DNA of 64,000 bases from Palleronia sp. THAF1. GTDB lineage: Bacteria; Pseudomonadota; Alphaproteobacteria; Rhodobacterales; Rhodobacteraceae. Shown here piece by piece: positions 36,343-44,186 of the stretch. Positions within the stretch are counted from its first letter, which is position 1; every line of letters begins with the position of its first letter. The position numbers were made by a program, and so were the translations under genes. The stretch is taken from the NCBI RefSeq assembly GCF_009363795.1, contig NZ_CP045420.1, positions 1,035,001 to 1,099,000 on the forward strand, given 5' to 3'. The notes under the pieces were generated by a model. The model had not been told where the DNA came from, searched no databases, and worked only from the letters and a program-made list of their open reading frames with translations.

Positions 36343-37457
36343 CGCCGCGATTCATCGGCTCTGAGATCTATCGCGGCTCCAGCTACGGTCCGACACATCC
36401 CCTGCGCGTACCGCGAGTGTCCACCGTAATGGATCTGGCCCGCGCCATGGGGTGGCTGACGCCCATGCACTACCTGACCTCTCCGCGCGCCAAGCCTGCC
36501 GCGCTAACAAACTGGCACACCCCCGACTACATCGCGGCGCTGCAACAGGCCGAAGCCCGGGGCACCGTGTCCGACGCCGTGCGCGCGCGGCACGATTTGG
36601 GAACGGCGTCCAACCCTGTCTATCCAGAGGTGTTTCGCCGTCCCGCCACGGCGGCGGGCGGCTCTATTCTTGCGGGGCGCCTGCTGCGCGAACCGGGTAT
36701 CGTCTACAATCCCGGTGGGGGGACGCACCACGGGTTGCCGGACCGCGCCAACGGGTTTTGCTACCTGAACGACCCGGTTCTGGCGATCCTAAGCCTGCGC
36801 CACGAGGGGATCGAGCGCGTTGCCTACGTGGATATCGACGCCCACCACTGCGACGGGGTTGCGCATGCGTTCAGCGATGATCCGCGCGTGTGCCTGATCT
36901 CTACCCACGAAGACCGGCGTTGGCCTTTCACCGGCGCTATTCATGATCGGGGCGCAGGCAACGAATGGAACCTGCCGCTGCCAAAGGAAGCCAGCGATGA
37001 TGACATGGATGCCGCCCTTCACCGTCTGATCCTGCCGCGGATCGCCGACCACCGCCCGCAGGCGATTGTCTTGCAATGCGGGGCGGATGCTGTGTCGGAG
37101 GACCCGCTATCGCGTCTGGCCCTGTCGAACGGCGCGCATTGGCGCGTGGTCCGCGCCTTGATGAACGCCACGGATCGCCTGCTGGTTTTAGGAGGAGGCG
37201 GATACAACCCGTGGTCGGTCGGGCGTTTGTGGACGGGGGTATGGGCAACGCTGACCGGACAGGATATCCCGGATCGGCTGTCGGTTCAGGCGCAGAAGGT
37301 GCTGCGCGAACTGGAGTTCCCCGGTCATCGTCTGGGGCGCAATCCCCCGGACCACTGGTTTACGACCCTCGCCGATGCGCCCAGGCGGTCGGGGATCAGC
37401 AAGGTCGTGGACGCCCGACTGCGCGTGCTTGAGGATCGCGCGCGCGTCTGGGTCTAG
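36339..37457 (+). CDS. Histone-deacetylase-fold hydrolase (AcuC-like)
   Basis: The 372-residue protein has the arginase/deacetylase fold with active-site NPGGGTHHGLPDRANGFCY, zinc ligands in VDIDAHHCDGV and the second Asp in LQCGADAVSEDPL, and GGGGYNPWSVGR near the end. AcuC-type enzymes remove acetyl groups from lysines or polyamines. The GTG at 36339 overlaps the peroxidase stop. All zinc-binding residues are present, so it should be active; the target is unknown. Confidence 0.92.
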   Translation: MTPRFIGSEIYRGSSYGPTHPLRVPRVSTVMDLARAMGWLTPMHYLTSPRAKPAALTNWHTPDYIAALQQAEARGTVSDAVRARHDLGTASNPVYPEVFRRPATAAGGSILAGRLLREPGIVYNPGGGTHHGLPDRANGFCYLNDPVLAILSLRHEGIERVAYVDIDAHHCDGVAHAFSDDPRVCLISTHEDRRWPFTGAIHDRGAGNEWNLPLPKEASDDDMDAALHRLILPRIADHRPQAIVLQCGADAVSEDPLSRLALSNGAHWRVVRALMNATDRLLVLGGGGYNPWSVGRLWTGVWATLTGQDIPDRLSVQAQKVLRELEFPGHRLGRNPPDHWFTTLADAPRRSGISKVVDARLRVLEDRARVWV

Positions 37458-37615
37458 AAAAGATCGGGGAAGTTGGCCTGCATTTCGGGCGTGGCGTGCG
37501 TGTTGCCCGACGGAAAGGCCTTGGCGTCGGCGACGGCGCCAAGCGTCATGCCGGATACGGCGACTATGGCGACGGTCAGGGCGATTGCGGTTGCTGTGCG
37601 GATAGAGCGGGTCAT
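37454..37615 (-). CDS. 53-residue exported peptide, function unknown
   Basis: The peptide starts MTRSIRTATAIALTVAIVAV, a clear signal sequence cleaved near AVADAKA, leaving a mature part of about 20 residues ending MQANFPDLF. AGGAG five bases before the ATG at 37615 supports translation. It converges on the deacetylase gene with a four-base overlap. No cysteine or recognised motif is present in the mature part. Confidence 0.55.
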   Translation of the reverse strand: MTRSIRTATAIALTVAIVAVSGMTLGAVADAKAFPSGNTHATPEMQANFPDLF

Positions 37616-37800
37616 TGTAGTCTCCTGGTGGGCGCTTTCGCCCGTTTTGTTGTCTGATGCATATACGCAGCCCGACCGCCGATAGTTTCCCGCATTTGCG
37701 CACATGACGGGTCGCGACAGCGCGCAACTCTTCACAGATGCGGGAGGTGCTGTTGCGTTTTCGATCACGGGTGTCCGGGCGAGACTGACAAGGCACTGAC

Positions 37801-37818
37801 GCAAAATACTTATTTTGC
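37801..37818. promoter_or_regulatory. Perfect 8-base inverted repeat upstream of dgoK, candidate operator
   Basis: GCAAAATA and TATTTTGC form a perfect inverted repeat around CT. It lies about 220 bases before dgoK and 185 before the divergent peptide gene, in a 425-base intergenic region (37616-38040) that otherwise holds no gene. This part is AT-rich against the surroundings. A regulator of the keto-deoxy-galactonate genes could bind here, but no regulator gene is adjacent. Confidence 0.4.
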
Positions 37819-38040
37819 AGCGCGAACTGATAGAGCACAATTGCGCCGATGCCTGATCCGCAGGCATGCCGTGTTTGAAACGGCAAGAAAAAAGACGAAC
37901 TTGAATCGAACGCGGCTTGAGTTGATTGCCTCACACCAGAATAGCAGCGTCGTCGCGCGATTTGGGAAACGACCTCGCCGGGTTGATACCGCTTCGGGCG
38001 GGCCGCATGCTGGGGTCGGTTTTGGGAGAGAGGGGACTTG

Positions 38041-38946
38041 ATGGACACCGGCTGGATCGCGGTTGACTGGGGGACGTCTGCGCTGCGGGTCTGGGTGATC
38101 GGTGCGGATGGGTCCGTGCTGGCGCGCCTGCGTTCGGATCGCGGCATGGCGACGCTTGCGCCCCTCGCGTTCGAAGGCGCTCTGTTGGATCTGATCGACG
38201 CGCATCTCCCCCAGGCCTGCGTCACGCCGGTGATCTGCTGCGGTATGGTCGGCGCGCGGCAGGGCTGGGTGGAGGCACCTTATATCGCGGTCCCCGCGGC
38301 CCCTCCGGTCTTCGCGCAAGCGGTGCGGCCAGACGTGCGGGATCCCCGCATGGCGGTGCATGTCCTGCCGGGGATGCGCCAGGACAAGCCCGCCGATGTG
38401 ATGCGCGGGGAAGAGACGCAGATCGCCGGGTTCCTGACCGCCCACGGCGACTTCGATGGCGTGTTGTGCCTGCCGGGCACCCACGCGAAATGGGCGCGGA
38501 TCAGCGCCGGAGAGGTCGTCAGCTTCCGCACCGTGATGACCGGGGAGCTCTTCGCGTTGCTGTCGGGCCAATCGGTTTTGCGGCACGGGCTGGACGGCGA
38601 CGGCTGGGACGATGCGGCCTTCGCCGAAGCGGTGGACGACGCGATGACCGCGCCCGCGCAACTGACCGCGCGCCTGTTTTCATTGCGCGCCGAGGGCCTG
38701 TTGCACGGGTTGGACGCGGCGATCGCACGCGCGCGCCTGTCGGGCTGGCTGATCGGTCTGGAACTGGCCGGAACGCGGCCCTACTGGCTGGGGCAGAACG
38801 TGGCTCTGATCGGAGACGGTGCGCTGACCGACCGTTACGCGCAGGCGCTGCGGGTGGTCGGCGCGCTGCCTGCGGTGACGGACGCCACGCGGGTGACGCT
38901 CGCCGGCCTGACGGCGGCCCGGATGCAGATGAAGGGAACGACATGA
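38041..38946 (+). CDS. dgoK: 2-Dehydro-3-deoxygalactonokinase
   Basis: The 301-residue kinase has the start MDTGWIAVDWGTSALRVWVI (phosphate-binding DWGTS), GMVGARQGWVEAPY, and LCLPGTHAKWARI, as in DgoK. It phosphorylates 2-keto-3-deoxygalactonate at C6. It is followed by the aldolase with an ATGA overlap. TTG at 38038 is an alternative start; GGGAGAGAGGGG just upstream supports the ATG at 38041. Confidence 0.93.
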   Translation: MDTGWIAVDWGTSALRVWVIGADGSVLARLRSDRGMATLAPLAFEGALLDLIDAHLPQACVTPVICCGMVGARQGWVEAPYIAVPAAPPVFAQAVRPDVRDPRMAVHVLPGMRQDKPADVMRGEETQIAGFLTAHGDFDGVLCLPGTHAKWARISAGEVVSFRTVMTGELFALLSGQSVLRHGLDGDGWDDAAFAEAVDDAMTAPAQLTARLFSLRAEGLLHGLDAAIARARLSGWLIGLELAGTRPYWLGQNVALIGDGALTDRYAQALRVVGALPAVTDATRVTLAGLTAARMQMKGTT

Positions 38947-39557
38947 GCCGCGAGATCATCGCAATCCTGCGGGGCGTTCAGCCCTCTGACGTCGTGGCGA
39001 TCGGGCAGGCGCTGATCGACGCCGGGATCGACCGGATCGAGGTGCCGCTGAACTCGCCCGATCCCTTGGCCTCCATTGCCGCCTTGGCCGACGCGTTCGG
39101 TGATACGGCCCTGATCGGCGCGGGCACGGTTCTGACAGCGCAGTCGGTGGCCGATGTTCATGCGGCGGGCGGGCGGCTGATCGTGTCTCCCGACTGCAAT
39201 CCTTCGGTGATCGAAGCCACGCGCGCCCATGACATGCAGTCCTTTCCGGGCGTTGCCACGCCCAGCGAGTGCTTCACCGCCCTGCGCCACGGCGCGCATG
39301 GGCTGAAGTTCTTTCCCGCCTTCCTGATCGGCCCGAAAGGCCTGTCGGCGATCCGTGCCGTCCTGCCTGAAGGCACGCGAACCTATGCCGTCGGCGGTGT
39401 CGGCCCCGACACCTTCGCCCAATGGATCGCAGCAGGCGCCACCGGCTTCGGGATCGGCACAGGCATCTACACACCCGGTCTGACCGCGGCAGAGGTGGCG
39501 GACCGCGCGCGCACGCTGGTGGAAGCGTATGATGCCGCTGTAGGTGAGCGAACGTGA
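38943..39557 (+). CDS. dgoA: 2-Dehydro-3-deoxy-6-phosphogalactonate aldolase
   Basis: The 204-residue KDPG/KDPGal-type class I aldolase has IIAILRGV, RIEVPLNSPDP with the catalytic Glu, and the Schiff-base Lys in HGLKFFPA. VGGVGPDTFAQWIAAGATGFGIGTGIY closes the barrel. It cleaves 2-keto-3-deoxy-6-phosphogalactonate to pyruvate and glyceraldehyde 3-phosphate. The galactonate dehydratase is not adjacent; the dehydratase at 9153 may provide it. Confidence 0.93.
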   Translation: MSREIIAILRGVQPSDVVAIGQALIDAGIDRIEVPLNSPDPLASIAALADAFGDTALIGAGTVLTAQSVADVHAAGGRLIVSPDCNPSVIEATRAHDMQSFPGVATPSECFTALRHGAHGLKFFPAFLIGPKGLSAIRAVLPEGTRTYAVGGVGPDTFAQWIAAGATGFGIGTGIYTPGLTAAEVADRARTLVEAYDAAVGERT

Positions 39558-40234
39558 CCGCTTTCAAACCGTGCCCCGATATCATCCAATTGAACGGCCA
39601 GACTCCGATCGCGTCTGGCCGGGTGCGCGACGTCTGGCCGCGGCCCGGTCATGACGATGAAATCCTCAAGACGATTGTGGAGCGCAAGCGCTCGGAATAC
39701 GCCGCGCGACGCGGACTGTTGGGGTGGCTTTCACAGAAGTTGCTTGGCCCGTATCGAACCTTCTGGATCGAGTACAAGGAATACGCGCGCGTCGCTCATC
39801 GTGCCATCGAGAGTGGTCGCCTGAATCCCATCGTAGAGATCGGCGGACTGGTTCAGACGGACCGAGGGCTGGCTCAAGTCTGCAAACGCGCACGTGGCGT
39901 CGATGGTGGTCCGGGACGCACACTTCGCGAGATTCTGTCTTCGGGCGACATGACGGTCGATCTGACCGAACGCCTGAGCGCTTTCGCGCAGGACATCATC
40001 GCGCTGAACGTCAATGCGCCCGATCTATCAACGGCCAATGTGATGTTCGATGCCGTAGAGGATCGTTTCGTTCTGGTGGACGGATTCGGTGACAAGACAA
40101 TCGTTCCCGTTCGCCGCATCTTGCCAAATGCCAACCAGCGCAGGTTGGAACATTGGCTTTCGAGATATGCCCAGAATATTCTGCGGTGGGACAGCGCCAC
40201 ACAAACCTTCACGCTGAGGACGTCCCTGAAATAG
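39554..40234 (+). CDS. YrbL-like PhoP-regulatory-network family protein
   Basis: The 226-residue protein has the YrbL/kinase-like fold, with VRDVWPRPGHDDEILKTI, an ARVAHRAIESG helix, and NAPDLSTANVMFD and FVLVDGFGDKT resembling the catalytic and DFG-like loops of small-molecule kinases. YrbL itself is uncharacterised. The GTG at 39554 overlaps the dgoA stop, so it is co-translated, though the link to galactonate metabolism is unclear. It is AT-richer in its second half. Confidence 0.75.
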   Translation: MTAFKPCPDIIQLNGQTPIASGRVRDVWPRPGHDDEILKTIVERKRSEYAARRGLLGWLSQKLLGPYRTFWIEYKEYARVAHRAIESGRLNPIVEIGGLVQTDRGLAQVCKRARGVDGGPGRTLREILSSGDMTVDLTERLSAFAQDIIALNVNAPDLSTANVMFDAVEDRFVLVDGFGDKTIVPVRRILPNANQRRLEHWLSRYAQNILRWDSATQTFTLRTSLK

Positions 40235-40507
40235 CGTAACATTAACGTCGCAGCGCGATGAATCCGCAAACTTGGAATATGGAGGAAGGACCAAAAGGGG
40301 AAGGTCACTGCGCGCAAGCGCCGTTTTACGGCCTTTTACGGTGTGCTATGATCCACGACCGCACAGCCGCCACCGGAAAGGGGCTCGGAAATACGCTCCA
40401 ATCGCCGCGTCTGAAAAGCGCTTGGAACTGAGCGCCAGAGCCCGGAGTCACAAGCTTTGATAGCTTCGCTTCGATCCAACCGCCCCGCTGAGTTTGAAAC
40501 GTAGCGA
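40235..40507. other. Intergenic stretch after the dgo operon, nothing recognised
   Basis: No convincing gene or terminator is visible. Short open frames on both strands do not match known families. The stretch is continuous with the oxidoreductase remnant that follows and is likely also decayed sequence. Confidence 0.4.
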
Positions 40508-40645
40508 TCAAACCGCAACTACGACGACCTTTCCGATGTGGCCGTCCGTTTCCATCACCCCGTGGACCATCGCGGCTTCGTTGAAGGCAAATGTGTGGGC
40601 AAAAAGGGGGCGTCGTGCTGTCCCCGCAAAAGATGGAATTGCGCT
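40508..40645 (-). pseudogene. 3' remnant of a zinc-type (MDR) alcohol dehydrogenase/quinone oxidoreductase
   Basis: The minus strand reads 45 residues ending FNEAAMVHGVMETDGHIGKV and then VVVAV before a stop at 40508. This is the standard C-terminal helix-strand of medium-chain dehydrogenases (usual form AAEAHRLMESGEHIGKIVL). The frame is closed by a TGA at 40646-40648, and the CoA-transferase gene begins where the rest should be. The remnant is therefore about one seventh of the gene. Confidence 0.65.
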
Positions 40646-40687
40646 TCACGCCGCATGATATGTTGCCGCATGCCAGGTTGGCGCCGT

Positions 40688-41821
40688 CTAGGTCGCCCTG
40701 AACTCCGCGCGGATCGTCTCGCTGTGGGCGTTCAGGGCCGGTGCGTGCGCGTGTCTTACCCTGCGCACGCCGTTGAACAGGGGTGCGGGGGCGGGCAGGG
40801 AGACGTTAGCGCCGCCGGGTGTTGTGACGGTGGCAGTGGTCAGATGCGGGTGAGCGATCAGAGAGTTCATGTCATTGACGCGGGCGAAAGCGATGTCGGC
40901 GGCGGAGAGCAAAGCTATGATGGCGTCGGCGTCATGGCGGGCGATGGCTGCGCCGACGGCGGTATCGACGCGCGCGCGATGTGTTACGCGGGCCGTGTTC
41001 GTGGCGGTCTCGGGGTCGTCCGCCAGATCGGGTCGGTCGAGCACCCGTTTGACCAGCACACGCCATTCCCGGTCGTTCTGAATGGACAGCAGGATTGGCT
41101 GGTCGTCCTGGGTCGTGAACACTCCGTAGGGCGAGATCGAGGGATGCGCGAGGCCCATGCGTTTCGGCGTTTGTCCTGCGGCTGCGTGCAGGTAGGGCAC
41201 CGTCAGCCAGTCGGCGATCACGTCGAACATCGACACCCGGATGTCGGTGCCCGCGCCGGTGATTCCGCGCCCGATCAGCGCCTCAAGGATCGCGGCGTGC
41301 GCCGCTGCGCCCGTGGCGATATCCACGACCGAGATGCCTACACGGGCAGGCTCTGACGGGCCGCCGTTGATCGAACACAAACCGGACTCGGCCTGGATCA
41401 GCAGATCGTATGCCTTGCGTTGGGCGAAGGGGCCGCTTTCCCCGTAGCCACTGATGGAACAGGTAATCAGGCGCGGATTGCGGGCGCGCAGGTCATCGGG
41501 ACCAAGACCCTTGCCGTCGAGCGTTCCGGGCTTGAGGTTCTGGACGACCACGTCGGCGCGATCTGAAATGTGCAGCAGAAGCGCGCGGTCTGCTTCCGCG
41601 TTCAGGTCGAGGCACAGCGACTCCTTACCGCGATTGAGCCACACGAAGTAGCTGGAGTCGCCCGCTGCCGCTTGGTCGTAGCCACGTGCGAAATCGCCTT
41701 CGGGGCGTTCCACCTTGATCACCCGCGCGCCCGCATCGGCCAGCCGCGCCGTGCAATAGGGCGCGGCGACGGCCTGTTCGATGGACAGGACCAGAAGGCC
41801 ATAGAGCGGTCCGGTGGTCAT
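40688..41821 (-). CDS. CaiB/BaiF family CoA-transferase
   Basis: The 377-residue class III CoA-transferase has GLLVLSIEQAVAAPYCTARLAD at the start, the catalytic Asp139 in KAYDLLIQAESG and CSISGYGESGP. It moves CoA between organic acids such as succinyl-, mesaconyl- or itaconyl-CoA. It is divergent from an acyl-CoA dehydrogenase and a mesaconyl-type hydratase, which favours a C5 dicarboxylate substrate. The exact acid cannot be read from sequence. Confidence 0.9.
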   Translation of the reverse strand: MTTGPLYGLLVLSIEQAVAAPYCTARLADAGARVIKVERPEGDFARGYDQAAAGDSSYFVWLNRGKESLCLDLNAEADRALLLHISDRADVVVQNLKPGTLDGKGLGPDDLRARNPRLITCSISGYGESGPFAQRKAYDLLIQAESGLCSINGGPSEPARVGISVVDIATGAAAHAAILEALIGRGITGAGTDIRVSMFDVIADWLTVPYLHAAAGQTPKRMGLAHPSISPYGVFTTQDDQPILLSIQNDREWRVLVKRVLDRPDLADDPETATNTARVTHRARVDTAVGAAIARHDADAIIALLSAADIAFARVNDMNSLIAHPHLTTATVTTPGGANVSLPAPAPLFNGVRRVRHAHAPALNAHSETIRAEFRAT

Positions 41822-41961
41822 GGCGGTTCTCCATTTGATATGTGCTGGCTAGTCTACCGGGGCTGAAAAGGCTTATCCCAGAATTGTACGTACGTCAGGG
41901 TGCAGTGCAGGACCATGCCAGCCTGATATTCCGCCTGACTGACCCGGAAGAGAGAGGCCAC

Positions 41962-43128
41962 GTGAAGACATCCGCCCCCGACACACACGACGATCTGCGT
42001 GACGCATTGCGCGCGCTCTGCGCCGAGTTTCCGGCCGAGTACCATCGCGCCCACGGAGCAAACGAGACCTATCCCGAAGAGTTCATCGACGCGCTGACCA
42101 AGGCCGGTTGGTTAGCCGCAATGATTCCCGAAGAGTTCGGCGGATCGGGGCTGGGGCTCACCGAAGCGTCCATCGTCATGGAAGAGATCAACCGCGCGGG
42201 CGGCAACGCGGGCCACTGCCACGGCCAGATGTACAACATGGGCACGCTGCTGCGCCACGGGTCGGACGCGCAGAAGGAACGCTACCTGCCGAAGATCGCC
42301 TCGGGTGACTTGCGCCTGCAATCCATGGCGGTGACGGAACCGTCCACCGGGACCGATACGACGAAGTTGAAGACGACGGCGGTAAAGAAGGGCAACGACA
42401 CATATGTCATCAACGGCCAAAAGGTCTGGATCAGTCGGGTGCAGCACTCTGACCTGATGATCCTATTGGCGCGCACGACGCCGCTCGATCAGGTCAAGCG
42501 CAAGTCAGAGGGGCTGTCGGTCTTCCTGCTGGAACTGGATCAGGTGATTGGCAAGGGGATGGAGGTCAAACCGATTGCCAACATGGTCGGCCATGAAACG
42601 AACGAACTGTTCTTCGATGATCTGGAGATCCCCGCCGACACCATGATCGGCGAAGAGGGGATGGGATTTCGCTACATCCTGGATGGGCTGAACGCCGAAC
42701 GCGCGTTGATCGCCGCCGAATGTATCGGCGACGGCTACTGGTTCTGCGAAAAGGCGCGTCAGTATGCGACCGAGAGGGAAGTGTTCGGGCGGCCCATCGG
42801 CCAAAACCAGGGCATCCAGTTCCCTATCGCGCGCGCCTTCGTGAATGTAGAGGCCGCCAACCTTATGCGTTTCGAAGCCTGCCGCCGCTTCGACGCGAAC
42901 GAGCCGTCGGGCGCGCAGGCCAACATGGCCAAGCTTCTGGCCGCCGACGCCAGTTGGGAGGCCGCGAACGCCTGCCTGCAAACCCACGGAGGCTACGGTT
43001 TCGCTCAGGAATACGACATCGAGCGCAAGTTTCGCGAGACGCGGCTGTATCAGGTCGCGCCGATCTCGACGAACCTGATCCTGTCCTACGTGTCCGAGCA
43101 TATCCTGGATATGCCGCGCAGCTTCTGA
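41962..43128 (+). CDS. Acyl-CoA dehydrogenase
   Basis: The 388-residue FAD enzyme has the usual MAVTEPSTGTDTTKLKT (substrate/FAD) and GFAQEYDIERKFRETRLYQVAP segments; the catalytic base is probably the Glu in the DIERKFRE or YGFAQEY loop. VFGRPIGQNQGIQFPIA and QTHGGYGF are also typical. The GTG at 41962 was chosen since AGAGAGG lies four bases before it and the fold begins there. Its stop overlaps the hydratase start (TGATG). A methylsuccinyl- or related short branched acyl-CoA is the likely substrate. Confidence 0.9.
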   Translation: MKTSAPDTHDDLRDALRALCAEFPAEYHRAHGANETYPEEFIDALTKAGWLAAMIPEEFGGSGLGLTEASIVMEEINRAGGNAGHCHGQMYNMGTLLRHGSDAQKERYLPKIASGDLRLQSMAVTEPSTGTDTTKLKTTAVKKGNDTYVINGQKVWISRVQHSDLMILLARTTPLDQVKRKSEGLSVFLLELDQVIGKGMEVKPIANMVGHETNELFFDDLEIPADTMIGEEGMGFRYILDGLNAERALIAAECIGDGYWFCEKARQYATEREVFGRPIGQNQGIQFPIARAFVNVEAANLMRFEACRRFDANEPSGAQANMAKLLAADASWEAANACLQTHGGYGFAQEYDIERKFRETRLYQVAPISTNLILSYVSEHILDMPRSF

Positions 43129-43955
43129 TGGCCTCTCTGGACGACATCGACCTCGATCACCTGCGTGGCTGGGTGGGGCGCGAGGAAGAGGCGAGCGATA
43201 CCGTCACCGACGGCCTGATCGCCCGGTTCCGCGCAACGCTGGGCGACTGGCTGTTCGATACAGGTGCGGACGCCCCGCTGGGCCTGCATTGGTGCCTTGC
43301 GCCGTCTGCCGTGCCGTTCGATGCGCTCGGCCCCGATGGCCATGCTGCGCGCGGTGGGTTCCTGCCGCCGATCCCGTTCGAAAGCCGTATGTGGGCGGGA
43401 GGCGCCTTGGCATTCCACGCGCCCCTGCGGGCGGGCGATCGGGTGAACCGGCGGTCGCGCATCGCGTCCGTGACGGGCAAGCAGGGACGCTCTGGCCCGC
43501 TGGTCTTCGTGGCCGTGGAGCATACGATTTCGGTGGGCGACCGCACCGCGATTGCCGAACGGCAAGATCTTGTCTACCGACCTGCGCAGCCTTTGGGCGA
43601 TCCGCAACCCCATACGCCGCGCACCGGCCCGCCCGGCACCTTCACCGGCGATCCGGTGACGCTGTTCCGCTACTCTGCGCTGACCTTCAACGGGCACCGT
43701 ATTCACTACGACCACCCGTATGTCACGCAGACCGAAGGCTACGCCGACCTCGTTGTTCATGGCCCGCTGCAGGCGACCTTGCTGATGAACGCCATCGCCA
43801 AGCGGGCCGGAACCGGCGCGGTCGCACTGGACTATCGCGGGCTGTCACCGCTGGTGGCCGGCGTGCCCGTAGCGCTGCGAGAAGCGGAAGATCGGGTGCA
43901 TCTGGAAACCGACGAGGGACGTGAGACCTTCGAGGCGCGGCCCAAGTCATTGTGA
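43128..43955 (+). CDS. Mesaconyl-C4-CoA hydratase-type (FAS1-like/MaoC) dehydratase
   Basis: The 275-residue protein has an N-terminal FAS1-like hotdog (GLHWCLAPSAVPFDALGPDGH; VFVAVEHTISVG) and a C-terminal MaoC hotdog with FRYSALTFNGHRIHYDHPYVT carrying the Asp/His hydratase dyad and VVHGPLQATLLMNA. This is the layout of HTD2-like mesaconyl-C4-CoA/itaconyl-CoA hydratases of the 3-hydroxypropionate and itaconate routes. It follows the acyl-CoA dehydrogenase with a one-base overlap. Citramalyl-CoA lyase is not seen nearby. Confidence 0.87.
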   Translation: MASLDDIDLDHLRGWVGREEEASDTVTDGLIARFRATLGDWLFDTGADAPLGLHWCLAPSAVPFDALGPDGHAARGGFLPPIPFESRMWAGGALAFHAPLRAGDRVNRRSRIASVTGKQGRSGPLVFVAVEHTISVGDRTAIAERQDLVYRPAQPLGDPQPHTPRTGPPGTFTGDPVTLFRYSALTFNGHRIHYDHPYVTQTEGYADLVVHGPLQATLLMNAIAKRAGTGAVALDYRGLSPLVAGVPVALREAEDRVHLETDEGRETFEARPKSL

Positions 43956-44186
43956 TGCTATGAACGGCGACGACTGCCGCCGGTTCGACCATAAAGATTT
44001 GGTGCAGCATCGGACCCGTCGCAGGCGTCCACCGCTGATGGTGCACCCTTGTTGAGTCATTGTGATTGCATCGCATTCACAGTCGGCTTGCTCGACGATG
44101 GAAGGCCCGCCCCAGACGACGTTGCGCGATCGACCCAGAAAGTCGGCCTGGCGATCAAAATGGCCCCACGTCCATCCCGTTCAACA

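Noticed and set aside
43956-44186. Short repeated GTCATTGTGAT at the hydratase end and 100 bases further
   Set aside because: Eleven bases shared by two sites in a gap is weak and there is no wider duplication or element boundary.
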